Shown here piece after piece: positions 33,342 through 45,184 of a stretch of DNA of 64,000 bases. The translations under genes and the position numbers were made by a program. Within the stretch, counting starts at the first letter, position 1, and each line of letters starts with the position of its first letter. Source of the stretch: Rutidosis leptorrhynchoides. Taxonomy: Eukaryota > Streptophyta > Magnoliopsida > Asterales > Asteraceae. The notes beneath the pieces were generated by a model that saw only the letters and a list, made by a program, of their open reading frames with translations, was not told where the DNA came from and did not search any database. The stretch spans positions 83,253,501 through 83,317,500 of the forward strand of contig NC_092342.1 in NCBI RefSeq assembly GCF_046630445.1, in the 5' to 3' direction.

Positions 33342-36300
33342 TTAGTTAGCTGTGGTGTCGAAATTGTGATTAACTTCGTTGTCGACTTCCATCGGACCAT
33401 GTATGTAATGTTTAACTCTGTGACCATTAACTTTAAATTCAATCCCTTTTGAATTTATTAATTCTATCGTTCCGTATGGGAAAACTCTTTTGACTATGAA
33501 TGGTCCAGACCATCTTGATTTCAATTTTCCAGGAAATAGCTTGAATCGTGAATTGAAAAGAAGAACTCTGTCTCCTTCTTTAAATTCTTTTGAACTTCTG
33601 ATTCTTTTATCATGCCATTTCTTCGTTTTTTCTTTATAGATTAACGAATTTTCGTATGCTTCATGTCTTAATTCTTCTAATTCGTTTAGTTGACTTAATC
33701 GTAGACGTCCGGCTTCATGTAAATCAAGATTACATGTCTTCAAAGCCCAAAATGCTTTGTGTTCAATTTCTACTGGAAGATGACATGCTTTTCCATAAAC
33801 AAGTCTAAAAGGTGTGGTTCCAATTGGAGTTTTATAGGCTGTTCTAAAAGCCCAGAGTGCATCCTCCAATTTAATGGACCATTCCTTTGGATTTGATCCT
33901 ACGGTTTTCTCTAGAATACGTTTTAAAGCTCGGTTGGTATTTTCAACTTGTCCACTTGTTTGTGGATGATATGCGGTGGAGATTTTATGAGTTACTCCAT
34001 ATCTTTTAAGAACTTTCTCAAGTTGATTATTACAGAAATGAGTACCCCGATCACTTATTAAAGCTTTCGGTGTTCCAAGCCTTGCAAAAAGACGTTTTAA
34101 AAAGTTGACTACAACTCGTGCATCGTTAGTTCGGAGAGCTTGTGCTTCCGCCCATTTAGATACATAATCAATGGCTACGAGTATATATAGATTATTATGA
34201 GATTTTGGAAATGGACCCATAAAGTCAATACCCCAAATGTCAAATACTTCACATACTTGGATGACATTTTGTGGCATTTCATCACGTTGACTTATTTTTC
34301 CGGCCCTTTGACATGCATCACAGGATTTGCAAAGAAGGTGTGCGTCTTTGTAAATTGTAGGCCAATAGAATCCAGCTTCATAAACTTTTCTTGCTGTTAG
34401 TTGAGGCCCATAATGCCCTCCTGTTGGTCCTGTGTGACAATGGTTTAATATTTTACTAGCTTCATCTCCAAATACACATCGGCGTATTATTCCATCGGGA
34501 CAACTTTTAAACAGATGTGGATCTTCCCAAAAATAGTGTTTTATATCACTGAAGAATTTCTTTCGTCTTTGGTACGATAATCCTTTTTCAAGGAATCCAC
34601 AAACTAAGTAGTTTGCATAGTCTGCAAACCATGGGATTTTATTATAATCTATCTTCAATAGATATTCATCAGGAAAGTTGTCTTGTATGGCTGATTCATT
34701 TAGAACTTCTAACTCAGGATTTTCAAGACGAGAAAGATGATCAGCGGCGAGATTTTCTGCTCCTCTTTTATCTCGGATTTCAATATCAAACTCTTGTAAG
34801 AGTAAGATCCAACGGATTAATCTTGGTTTAGCATCTTGTTTTGAAAATAGGTATCTAAGAGCAGAGTGGTCGGTATAGACCACCGTTTTTGCTAGAACGA
34901 GATATGATCGAAATTTGTCAAAAGCAAAGACAATAGCAAGGAGTTCTTTTTCAGTAGTTGTATAGTTCGTTTGTGCTCCTTGTAACGTCTTACTAGCATA
35001 ATATATAGGTTGAAATCGTTTTTCAATCCTTTGTCCTAAAACGGCTCCCATTGCAAAATCACTTGCATCGCACATTAGTTCAAATGGTAGATTCCAATTT
35101 GGTGTTATCATGATCGGCGCATTAGTGAGTTTCTCTTTAAGAATATTAAAAGATTTGATACACTCATCTGAAAAGATGAATGGCGCATCCTTTTCTAGGA
35201 GTTTATTCATAGGAATGGCAATTTTAGAAAAATCTTTTATGAAACGTCGGTAAAAATCGGCATGCCCTAGAAAACTCCTAACTCCTCTAACATTGGTGGG
35301 ATGTGGAAGTTTAGCAATTACATCTACTTTAGCTCTATCCACTTCAATTCCTTCTTTTGAAATTTTATGTCCAAGAACGATGCCTTCTTTAACCATGAAA
35401 TGGCATTTCTCCCAATTAAGAACTAGATTTGATTTTTCGCATCTAATTAGCATTCGTTCCAGATTAACTAGACATGATTTAAATGTATCACCGAAGACTG
35501 AAAAGTCATCCATGAATACTTCCATGCATTCTTCTATCATGTCGTGAAAAATCGCCATCATACACCTTTGAAAGGTTTCAGGGGCGTTACAAAGTCCAAA
35601 TGGCATGCGTTTGTAAGCAAAAGTACCATAAGGGCACGTGAATGTGGTTTTCTCTTGGTCCTCGGGTGCTATTGGAATTTGAAAATATCCGGAAAATCCA
35701 TCTAGAAAACAATAGTAACTATTTCCGGCTAATCTTTCCAACATTTGATCAATGAAAGGTAAGGGAAAGTGATCTTTTCTGGTGGCGTCATTTAATTTTC
35801 TATAATCAATACATACACGCCATCCTGTTACAGTCCTAGTAGGAATAAGCTCATTTTTCTCATTTGTAATGACAGTCATGCCACCCTTCTTAGGCACGCA
35901 TTGAACTGGGCTTACCCATGGACTATCAGAGATTGGATAAATTAAACCTGCATCTAGCAGTTTAATAATCTCTTTCTTAACTACATCTTGCATATTAGGA
36001 TTTAGTCTTCGTTGGCGTTGCACATACGTTTTATGACCTTCTTCCATAAGGATTTTATGTGTGCAATACGAAGGACTTATTCCTTTAATATCATGAATCT
36101 TCCATGCAATGGCTGGTTTATGAGCTTTCAACACAGAAATGAGTTGTGATTTCTCATTTTTAGTAAGAGAAGACGATATTATTACAGGTAATTCAGATTC
36201 ACCATGTAAATAAGCATATTCCAAATGGTTTGGAAGTGGCTTTAACTCTAATTTCGGGGGTTCTTCTATCGATGATTTATATCGATATCTGTCTTCTTCT

Positions 36301-37601
36301 TTTAGCATTTGAATTTCTTCTGTTGTTGGTTCATATCCATTAGCTATAAGTGTATCTAACATTTCAGCTTCATCAATTGGTTCATTACCTTCTCCTAAAG
36401 AACATTCTCCTGTTCCTTGTAATTCTGGAAATTCTTCTAATAATCTTGCATGTGCATCTATAGTTTGCATATAATAACATGTATCATCTGCAGATTGTGG
36501 TTGTTGCATTGCTCTATCAACTAAAAAGGTAACACTCTCATCCTCTATACTTAGGGTCAGTTTCTTATCGAACACGTCTATCATTGCTTTAGCCGTGTTT
36601 AAGAATGGTCTTCCTAATATGAGAGGAACTTGAGAATCTTCTTCCATGTCCAAAACAACAAAATCTACTGGAAATACTAAAGTACCAACTTTAACTAGCA
36701 TGTTCTCCATTATCCCTCTAGGATATTTTATTGATCTATCGGCTAGTTGTATGCTTATTCTGGTTGGTTTCAATTCTCCAAGGTCTAGTTTAGTGTATAG
36801 TGAATACGGCATTAGATTTATACTAGCACCTAAGTCTGCCAATGCTTCTATTGAACTAAGACTACCCAGAAAACATGGAATTGTGAAACTTCCTGGATCA
36901 GATAGTTTTTCTGGTATCTTATTCAACAGCACTGCTGAACAATTAGCATTCATAGTAACAGCTGAGAGTTCTTCCATTTTCTTTCTATTTGAGATTAGAT
37001 CTCTCAAGAATTTAGCATATCTAGGCATTCCTGAAATTACATCAATGAAAGGAAGATTTACATTTATCTGTTTAAACATATCCAAGAATTTGGATTGCTC
37101 GGCTTCAAGTTTTTCTTTCTTCATTTTACTCGGATAAGGAAGTGGTGGTTGGTATGGTTTAACATAAGGTTTAGCCTTAACTGTGTTATCTTCATTAACC
37201 TTTTCAACTACCGGTTCTTTTTCCTTATCTTGATCAGGTTGTGGTTCTTGTGGAGTAGGAATAGCTTCATCTGAAGTTACAGGTATTTCCGGTGGTTTAA
37301 GTGTTGTACCACTTCTTGTGGTAATGGCTTTAACTGTTTCATTCCGGGGGTTAGCGTTTGTATCACTAGGTAGACTTCCCGGTTTTCTTTCACCTATTAA
37401 CCTTGCTAGGTTACTCACTTCTTGTTCCAGATTTTGAATAGAAGCTTGTTGATTTCTAAATTCTTGAGCATTTTGTTTATTGGTTTGTTTTTGAGATGTG
37501 AAAAACTGCGTTTGAGTTTCAACTAGCTTCGTCATCATATCTTCTAAATTTGGCTTTTTATCATCGGTTTGTTGTGGTGGTTTGTTTTGAAAATTAGGTC
37601 T
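33342..37601 (-). CDS. Pol of element D: protease, RT, RNase H, integrase (Athila type)
   Basis: An open frame of about 1400 codons. Counting from the Met at 37538: protease near residue 235 ([13 protein letters not shown], the DLGA variant of D-S/T-G), RT with FMDD at 675-678, RNase H with acidic residues near 824 (CDASD), 864 and 890 (YTDHS). The integrase zinc finger is at about 1033-1076 (GGHYG, then CDAC), and the DDE residues are at about 1105 (GIDFMG), 1163 (SDRGTHF) and 1199 (GQVENTN). A GPF-type module follows ([11 protein letters not shown]). All catalytic residues look intact. It is normally made as a gag-pol fusion. Here an in-frame TAA near 37602-37604 separates it from gag, so translation from a natural start is blocked. 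Confidence 0.92.
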   Translation of the reverse strand, partial: RPNFQNKPPQQTDDKKPNLEDMMTKLVETQTQFFTSQKQTNKQNAQEFRNQQASIQNLEQEVSNLARLIGERKPGSLPSDTNANPRNETVKAITTRSGTTLKPPEIPVTSDEAIPTPQEPQPDQDKEKEPVVEKVNEDNTVKAKPYVKPYQPPLPYPSKMKKEKLEAEQSKFLDMFKQINVNLPFIDVISGMPRYAKFLRDLISNRKKMEELSAVTMNANCSAVLLNKIPEKLSDPGSFTIPCFLGSLSSIEALADLGASINLMPYSLYTKLDLGELKPTRISIQLADRSIKYPRGIMENMLVKVGTLVFPVDFVVLDMEEDSQVPLILGRPFLNTAKAMIDVFDKKLTLSIEDESVTFLVDRAMQQPQSADDTCYYMQTIDAHARLLEEFPELQGTGECSLGEGNEPIDEAEMLDTLIANGYEPTTEEIQMLKEEDRYRYKSSIEEPPKLELKPLPNHLEYAYLHGESELPVIISSSLTKNEKSQLISVLKAHKPAIAWKIHDIKGISPSYCTHKILMEEGHKTYVQRQRRLNPNMQDVVKKEIIKLLDAGLIYPISDSPWVSPVQCVPKKGGMTVITNEKNELIPTRTVTGWRVCIDYRKLNDATRKDHFPLPFIDQMLERLAGNSYYCFLDGFSGYFQIPIAPEDQEKTTFTCPYGTFAYKRMPFGLCNAPETFQRCMMAIFHDMIEECMEVFMDDFSVFGDTFKSCLVNLERMLIRCEKSNLVLNWEKCHFMVKEGIVLGHKISKEGIEVDRAKVDVIAKLPHPTNVRGVRSFLGHADFYRRFIKDFSKIAIPMNKLLEKDAPFIFSDECIKSFNILKEKLTNAPIMITPNWNLPFELMCDASDFAMGAVLGQRIEKRFQPIYYASKTLQGAQTNYTTTEKELLAIVFAFDKFRSYLVLAKTVVYTDHSALRYLFSKQDAKPRLIRWILLLQEFDIEIRDKRGAENLAADHLSRLENPELEVLNESAIQDNFPDEYLLKIDYNKIPWFADYANYLVCGFLEKGLSYQRRKKFFSDIKHYFWEDPHLFKSCPDGIIRRCVFGDEASKILNHCHTGPTGGHYGPQLTARKVYEAGFYWPTIYKDAHLLCKSCDACQRAGKISQRDEMPQNVIQVCEVFDIWGIDFMGPFPKSHNNLYILVAIDYVSKWAEAQALRTNDARVVVNFLKRLFARLGTPKALISDRGTHFCNNQLEKVLKRYGVTHKISTAYHPQTSGQVENTNRALKRILEKTVGSNPKEWSIKLEDALWAFRTAYKTPIGTTPFRLVYGKACHLPVEIEHKAFWALKTCNLDLHEAGRLRLSQLNELEELRHEAYENSLIYKEKTKKWHDKRIRSSKEFKEGDRVLLFNSRFKLFPGKLKSRWSGPFIVKRVFPYGTIELINSKGIEFKVNGHRVKHYIHGPMEVDNEVNHNFDTTAN

Positions 37602-38932
37602 TTACTGATTATAAGTATTATTGGATACTTGTTGATTGCTAGGACCTTGTTGGTTGTTGTATGGAATATTTCTGTTATAATTCTGGTTTTGATTGTAAAT
37701 CGGTCTTGGCGGTTGATAATTATTCTGATAATTATTTCCAGGCCTTTGGTTTATGTATGAAATATTCTCTCTTTGTTCCATTGTTAATTCAATACTGAGA
37801 CAATCTTTTGTCAAATGTGGTCCTCCACACTGCTCACAACTAATTCGTATTGAGTGAATATCCTTAGTCATCTTTTCCATTCGTCTCTCCACAGCATCTA
37901 TCTTTGCAGAAATGGAATCTAAGTCATGGCTAGAATCGGCTCTAGCTGCTTTAGATGATCTAATGATATCTTTTTCTTGGTGCCACTCATGTGAGTGGGA
38001 AGCAGTTTGTAAGCATCAGTTTCGGTTTTCTTCATAATAGAACCACCAGCTGCTATATCTATGTCTTTCCTTGTAGTGATGTCGCATCCTTGGTAGAATA
38101 TTTGTACTATTTGACAGGTGTCTAAACCATGTTGCGGACATCCTCTTAATAACTTTCCATATCTTGTCCACGCCTCATATAGAGTTTCATTTGGTTTCTG
38201 TGTGAACGTAACAATTTCTGCTTGAAGTCTTACGGCTTTAGATGCAGGAAAGAATTGTTTAAGAAATTTGTCAACTAAAACGTCCCATGTATCAATCGCC
38301 CCTTCAGGTAACGATTCCAACCAATCTTTGGCTTCTCCCTTTAAAGTCCAAGGAAATAACATGAGATATATCTGTTCATCCTCCACTTCTCGGATTTTAA
38401 ATAGTGTGCAGATCCTATTAAAGGTACGTAGATGTTTATTTGGATCTTCCTTCGGCGCACCACTAAATTGGCATTGATTAGTCACCATGTGTAGAATTTG
38501 TCCTTTGATTTCATAATCTGGCGCATTAATGTCTGGATGAGTAATTGCGTGTCCTTGGCCAGTGCGTTTAGCTCTCATTCGGTCTTCCATACTTAAAGGT
38601 TCCAGATTCTCCATAATTGAATTTGTTGAATCGGTATCACTAGATGATTCTGATTTAATGGTTCGTTCCTCAACAATCTCTGTTTGAATGATTGGTGGCT
38701 CCGGAGGAAAGTTTAATGGTTCAGGATCTACGAACCGTTCCTGAATATTTTCCGGATTCTCAATTGTGAGGTCGGGTTCCAAAAATGGATTATCGGAAAT
38801 TTGAACTGAAGTACTTGGTCTACTGGATGACGATTCTAAAGAAAAATTAACGGCGGTTATATTTGCTAAATGTCTTGATCTAGTTACAGGTGGTGAACGT
38901 ACAAAAGGTGGTGAACGTCTTGCTCGGTGCAT
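37602..38932 (-). pseudogene. Gag of element D, one frameshift and one stop
   Basis: Starts at MHRARRSPP (38932). The N-terminal about 100 residues are Pro/Ser/Glu-rich. The capsid-like core has PNKHLRTFNRICTLFKI, ALKGEAKDWL-like WTLKGEAKDWLESLP and LYEAWTRYGKLLRGCP, all typical of Athila gag. The frame is lost near 37990 and coding continues in the next frame (37919-37602) with a zinc knuckle CEQCGGPHLTKDC and an Asn/Tyr-rich tail. A TAA follows at about 37602, where a Gln codon is likely. These are the only two lesions I see in this element. Confidence 0.85.
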
Positions 38933-40351
38933 TCACTGAATATCCTATTAGTTTTAAAAAGGAAAAAAAATTATAATAAGTTATCCAATTAATAGACTTT
39001 TCTGATTTTGCCCACGTTTCGAATAGCCAAAAGATGCAGCAGAGGGGCAGGATTCGTTTGGTCTCAATATAATTGAGGACTGTTTGGCTCCAATAACCCG
39101 GTCCACGTACAAATCCAACTATTACTACGAACCAGAAAATTTTGATGTCTATTAATTTAACCACTTAAAATAAATTTTCGTAATTTTAAGAAATTTAGAT
39201 AAGAAGTAGAATAAAAATCTATGTCCTAAAACTAGAATAGCGAGAAATAAGAAAGAAAAAGAGTTCGTCGGAAAAAGGTTGAAAAAGAAAAATGGTTGAA
39301 AAAAAATAAAAGGTGACGGAAAAATAAAAGAAACTTATAAAAACTTAAAAATACTTGACTAACCTAACCTTATTACTACAACTAACTTAAAATTATAATC
39401 GCAAATTGAAATTACTAATTGGAATGATAATTGGTACATAGTAAAAGTCGTCTAAAAATATTAAAGCTTACAAGAAAAACTAAATCTCAAATGGAAATAA
39501 CTTAAAAAGAAACTAAAACTTAAAAAGGCGTCGCAAATTTCTAAAGTATCTAAATCTTAGTCTAAAGAAAAAGCACTTAAGGAATTCTACGGCAAAGCCT
39601 AAAAATCTAGGAGTAAAAATAACTATGGCAAAAACTAAGTTTAAAACTAAATATGAGCGAAAAATACAAAAGTTACGCTAAAACAATTAAAAAGGGACAA
39701 AATATAAAAATATACAAAAAGTTGTAAAAATTACAATTTTTATAAAAATATTATTTTTATATTATTTATTTAATAAAACTATTAATTTTACAATTTAATT
39801 AAACTAATTTAACTAAAATATAAATTAAATAAAACTTAAATTAAAAATAAACTTAATTATAATAATAATAATAATTAGGGTTAATAATAAAAATAATTAA
39901 TAATAATCCGTAATAAATGCAGGATTAGGGCTTCCTGTTCGCGTGTCAGAGCAGCTCCGCGAGTCGCGGTAATTAATGCAGAAAACCCCGCGAGTCGCGG
40001 GGTTCAGAAATTCAGATGACAGCTTATTAAATTCGACGCGTTTTTCTTTATTTATTTTTTTTTATTTTCTGTTTTCTGTTTTTAAATAAATAAAAGATAT
40101 TTAAATAAAACTTATATTTTTATAAACTAAAATAAAAATAAAGAAACTTATAAAACTTAAATATTTAACAGAATCTTAAAAATACTTATATTTTTGTTTT
40201 TCTTTTTATATTTTTGAATAATTAAAACGTATTTTTACAAAAACGAATTTTAATAAAAGTTAACTAAAAATCTCTTTTTTTTTTTTTTTTAATATTAGCG
40301 TTGCGCTTCCGGCGTTTAAGAGGAATCCCCGGCAGCGGCGCCAAAAATACT
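38933..40351 (-). other. 5' leader of element D with tRNA-Asp primer site
   Basis: About 1.4 kb of AT-rich noncoding sequence between the 5' LTR and gag. On the minus strand at 40343-40327 it reads TGGCGCCGCTGCCGGGG, matching the tRNA-Asp primer site typical of Athila with one mismatch, eight bases from the LTR. A palindrome pair lies at 39955-39969 and 39986-40002. No ORF above background. Confidence 0.8.
39955..40002. repeat. Paired GC-rich palindrome, copy 3 of 4 (leader of D)
   Basis: CTCCGCGAGTCGCGG at 39955-39969 and CCCCGCGAGTCGCGGGG at 39986-40002, 31 bp start to start. Here the outer bases of the second member changed on both arms (CTCC/GGAG to CCCC/GGGG), a compensatory change that keeps the palindrome. 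Confidence 0.9.
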
Positions 40352-42339
40352 TGATGTCAAAGCTAAGGGATACGAAATAGTTTATATTTTACTAGGAAAA
40401 ACTATTAAATACGATACAATTTTACACAAGATATTTATTTATTTATAGAATGGATATACTTAAACCTTGCTACAACACTTATAGGCAGTGTACTTAATCG
40501 TAAAGTAGTGTAGTTTTTAGTAAGTCCGGTTCGTTCCACAGGGAAATCTTTAAACAAAGCTTAACGCTATATTAATTTACTTTTATAAAAATACAAACAT
40601 ATATCTAAGTAATTTTATTATAAAGGGGGGTTTTTTACCGTTTAATGACCGGTTTGTCGATTTTAAAACTTTAGTCGCAGTTAAAACCTAATGTAAAATA
40701 TTAAATAAATAAAAGACTTAATTTAAAGCGTAAAGTAAATAACGATAATGAAATTGCGAATAATAAAAGTGCGATAAAATAAAATTGCGATAATTAAAAA
40801 GTACGATAAATAAAAGTGCGATTAAATAACAATAAATAAAAGTGCGATAATTAGAAGTGCAATTAAATATAAAATAAAGGAAATTAAATATGAAATAAAA
40901 GAATTATGCTTATTTAAACTTCCGTAATCATGATGTTCGACGTGTTGATTTTAGTTTTATGCCCATGGGTTAATTGTCCTTTGTCCTGGATTATTTAATA
41001 TGTCCGTCTGGTTTTTGTCCATAACAGTCCATCAGTCATAAATATAAAGTGCGAGTGTCCTCGTCAAATTATCCTTATACCCGAAGTTAAATATTCCAAC
41101 TAATTGGGGATTCGAATTGTAACAAGGTTTTAATACTTTGTTTAATGAATACACCAGGTTATCAACTGCGTGTAAACCAAGGTTTTACTACTTTGTTAGC
41201 AATTACACCAATTACCCTTGAATGTAATTTCACCCCTGTTTTAATAATTCTAGTGGCTATTAATCCATTCCCGTGTCCGGTTAAATGAACGATTATTCGT
41301 ACATATAAATACCCCGCCCATCGTGTCCGATCGAGTGTATATGGTAATTTATAGGGACGCCCAATTGTAAATCTTTATATTAACATTAACAAACTTTCAT
41401 TTAGTTAAACAAATATAAAGCCCATTAATAGCCCATAGTCTAATTTCCACAAGTGTCGTTCTTTTGTCCAAACCCCAATTATGGTACAAAGCCCAATTAC
41501 CCAATTTTAGTAATTAGCCCAACATCATGATTACTTCGTTTTAAATAAGCATAATAATAACTTAGCTACGAGACATTAATATAAAAAGGTTGAACATAAC
41601 TTACAATGATTAAAAATAGCGTAGCGTTACACGGATAGAATTTCGACTTACACCCTTACAACATTTGCTAACATACCCTTATTATTAGAATTATAATTAA
41701 AATTAAAATATAAATTATAAATATAAATATAAATTTTACGTATGAGGAGAAGAAGAAAAAGATTGATGAAAATGATCAGAATTCGGTTTGCTTTATAGGG
41801 AGTTTTGAAACTGGGGGCTCCGCGACTCGCGGCCTTTTTGGCCTTCAAACTCCGCGAGTCGCGGAGTTTGAAATTACAGCTCACAACTTGGAGTCTTTCT
41901 CTGCCGACGGTTTTTATTTATAAATATAATATATATATAATTAATATTAATATAATTAATTATATATTATATTATATTTATATACATAGTTAACTTGTAA
42001 TTTTTAGTCCGTTGCGTCGAGCGTTGAGAGTTGACTCTGGTCCCGGTTCCGGATTTTCGAACGTCCTTGCGTACAATTTAATATCTTGTACTTTGCGTTT
42101 TGAATCTTGTACTCTTGTAATTTCGAGACGTTTCTTATCAATAATTGGAACCTTTTTGATTGTCTTTTGTACTTTTGAGCTTTTTGGTCGTTTGCGTCTT
42201 CAATTCGTCGAATCTGTCTTTTGTCTTCACCTTTTATTATTTAAACGAATATCACTTGTAAATAGAACAATTGCAACTAAAAGCTTGTCTTTCTTGAGGA
42301 ATAATGCTATGAAATATATGTTCGTTTTTAGCATTATCA
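40352..42339 (-). repeat. 5' LTR of element D (1988 bp)
   Basis: On the minus strand it begins TGATAATGC and ends TTTGACATCA. It is essentially identical to the 3' LTR, which implies very recent insertion. It contains the palindrome pair at 41818-41832 and 41850-41866. It is the presumed promoter for the element, although I cannot single out a TATA box because the LTR has many TA-rich tracts. Confidence 0.95.
41818..41866. repeat. Paired GC-rich palindrome, copy 4 of 4 (5' LTR of D)
   Basis: Same as copy 1 because it lies in the other LTR: CTCCGCGACTCGCGG at 41818-41832 and CTCCGCGAGTCGCGGAG at 41850-41866. Confidence 0.9.
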
Positions 42340-42344
42340 GTTAA

Positions 42345-45179
42345 CAACATTAATTGAGATCGTTAACTTAAAGGTTTCAAAACAACACTTACATGTAACG
42401 ACTAACGAAGACTTAACGACTCCATTAGAATGTATATACATGTTGTGTTATGATATGTATTATTACACTTTTAAAAGACTTCAAGACACATATCAAAGTA
42501 CTTCTACTTAATAAAAATGCTTACAATTACATCCTCGTTCAGTTTCATCAACAATTCTACTCGTATGCACCCGTATTCGTACTCGTACAATACACAGCTT
42601 TTAGATGTATGTACTATTGGTATATACACTCCAATTATCAGCTCTTAGCAGCCCATGTGAGTCACCTAACACATGTGAGAACCATCATTTGGCAACTAGC
42701 ATGAAATATCTCATAAAATTACAAAAATATTAGTAATCATTCATGACTTATTTACATGAAAACAAAATTACATATCCTTTATATCTAATCCATATACCAA
42801 CGACCAAAAACACCTACAAACACTTTCATTCTTCAATTTTCTTCATCTAATTGATCTCTCTCAAGTTCCATCTTCAAGTTCTAAGTGTTCTTCATAAATT
42901 CCATAAGTACAGTTTCATAAAAATCAAGAATACTTCCAAGTTTGCAAGTCTACTTCCAAGCTTTCTAATCCATTCCAAGTAATCATCTAAGATCAAGGAA
43001 CCTTTGTTATTTACAGTAGGTTATCTTTCTAATTCAAGGTAATATTCATATTCAAACTTTGATTGAATTTCTACAACTATAACAATCTTATTTCGAGTGA
43101 AAATGTTACTTAAACTGTTTTCGTGTCATGATTCTGCTTCAAGAACTTTCAAGCCATCCAAGGATCCTTTGAAGCTAGATCCATTTTTCTCATTTCCAGT
43201 AGTTTTATCCAGAAAACTTGAGGTAGTAATGATGTTCATAACATCATTCGATTCATACATATAAAGCTATCTAATTCGAAGGTTTAAACTTGTAATTACT
43301 AGAACATAGTTTAGTTAATTCTAAACTTGTTCGCAAACAAAAATTAATCCTTCTAACTTGACTTTTAAAATCAACTAAACACATGTTCTATATCTATATG
43401 ATATGCTAACTTAATGATTTAAAACCTGGATACACGATGAACACCATAAAATCGGATATACGCCGTCGTAGTGAAACCGGGAGCTGTTTTGGTTTGGATA
43501 ATTAAAAACTATGATAAACTTTGATTTAAAAGTTATTCTTCTGGGAAAATGATTTTTTATATGAACATGAAACTATATCCAAAAATCTTGGTTAAACTCA
43601 AAGTGAAAGTATGTTTTTCAAAATGGTCATCAAGATGTCGTTCTTTCGACGGAAATGACTACCTCTTTAGTAATTGACATGTAACTTAAATTTCCTACTA
43701 TAAACCTATACTTTTTCTATTTGGATTCTTAAATTAGAGCTCAATATTAAATCATAGCAATTTGATTCACTCAAAACGGATTTAAAATGAAGAAGTTATG
43801 GGTAAAACAAGATTGGATATTTTTGATCTTTTTAGCTACGGGAAATGTTTAACAAATCTATACAAATCATATCCTAGCTAACTTATATTGTATTATACAT
43901 GTATTCTAATATATTATGTAATCTTGGGATACCATAGACACGTATGCAAATGTTTTGACATATCATATCGACCCATGTATATATATTATTTGGAACAACC
44001 ATAGACACTCTATATGCAGTAATGTTGGAGTTAGCTATACAGGGTTGAGGTTGATTCCAAAAATATATATACTTTGAGTTATGATCTAGCCTGAGACGTG
44101 TATACACTGGGTCGTGGATTGATTTAAGATAATATATATCGATTTATTTCTGTACATCTAACTGTGGACAACTAGTTGTAAGTTATTAACGAGGAAGCTG
44201 ACTTAATACACTCAAATCTTTAAAACATAATAAAAATAGTTGTAATTATATTTTGATCATACTTTGATATATATGTACATATTTGTATAGATTCGTGAAT
44301 CGATCCGTGGCCAAGTCTTATTTCCGAGGAAAGAAATATCTGTGAAAGTGAGTTATAGTCCCACTTTTAAAATCTAATATTTTTGGGATGAGAATGCATG
44401 CAGGTTTTATAAATGATTTACAAAATAGACACAAGTACGTGAAACTACATTCTATGGTTGAATTATCAAAATCGAATATGCCCCTTTTTATTAAGTCTGG
44501 TAATCTAAGAATTAGGGAACAAACACCCTAATTGACGCGAATCCTAAAGATAGATCTATTGGGCCTAACAAACCTCATCCAAAGTACCGGATGCTTTAGT
44601 ACTTCGAAATTTATATCATATCCGAAGGGTGTCCCGGAATGATGGGGATATTCTTATATATGCATCTTGTTAATGTCGGTTACCAGGTGTTCACCATATG
44701 AATAATTTTTATCTCTATGTATGGGATGTGTATTGAAATATGAAATCTTGTGGTCTATTGTTACGATTTGATATATATAGGTTAAACCTATAACTCACCA
44801 ACATTTTTGTTGACGTTTAAAGCATGTTTATTCTCAGGTGAATACTAAGAGCTTCCGCTGTTGCATACTAAAATAAGGACAAGATTTGGAGTCCATGTTT
44901 GTATGATATTGTGTAAAACCTGCATTCAAGAAACATATGTCGATGTAATATATTTTTATTGTAAACCATTATGTAATAGTCATGTGTAAACAGTATATTT
45001 TAGATTATCATTATTTGATAATCTACGTAATGCTTTTAAAACCTTTATTGATAAAATAAAGGTTATGGTTGTTTTAAAAATGAATGCAGTCTTTGAAAAA
45101 CGTCTCATATAGAGGTCAAAACCTCGAAACGAAATCAATTATATGGAACGATTATAATCAATATGAACGGGACATTTCA
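42345..45179 (+). repeat. 3' LTR of element C, second part
   Basis: Resumes the LTR after element D (GTTAACAACATTAATTG) and matches 15499-18351 of the 5' LTR. It ends GGGACATTTCA at 45179. The intron-like module is 44348-44837. Together with 24878-25501 it completes a 3.46 kb LTR. Confidence 0.92.
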
Positions 45180-45184
45180 TTTGC

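Larger units (their letters stand above)
25502..42339 (-). mobile_element. Element D: young Athila retrotransposon with two extra 3' ORFs
   Basis: Bounded by TGATGTCAAAG at 25502 and GCATTATCA at 42339, flanked by a perfect duplication GTTAA (25497-25501 and 42340-42344) within the 3' LTR of C. The LTRs of about 1987 bp differ by only a few changes. The tRNA-Asp primer site, the long AT-rich spacers and the downstream ORF-1-like gene identify the Athila lineage of Ty3/gypsy. Transcription runs leftward: LTR, leader, gag, pol, zinc-knuckle ORF, intron-like spacer, ORF-1-like gene, 3' spacer, LTR. Only one frameshift and one nonsense codon are seen, both in gag, so it is the most recent insertion in the stack. 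Confidence 0.95.
14872..45179 (+). mobile_element. Element C: chromovirus carrying an acidic ORF and an F-box gene, with element D nested in its 3' LTR
   Basis: Bounded by TGTAGTGAC at 14872 and GGGACATTTCA at 45179, flanked by the 5-bp duplication TTTGC (14867-14871 and 45180-45184) in the 5' LTR of B. Order: 3.48 kb LTR, primer site, acidic ORF, F-box ORF, gag, protease-RT-RNase H-integrase-chromodomain-like tail, palindrome, 3' LTR. The lineage follows from the pol sequence, close to that of B, and the iMet primer site. Gag-pol is broken by at least ten nonsense codons. The two LTRs differ by roughly two percent by eye. Confidence 0.9.
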
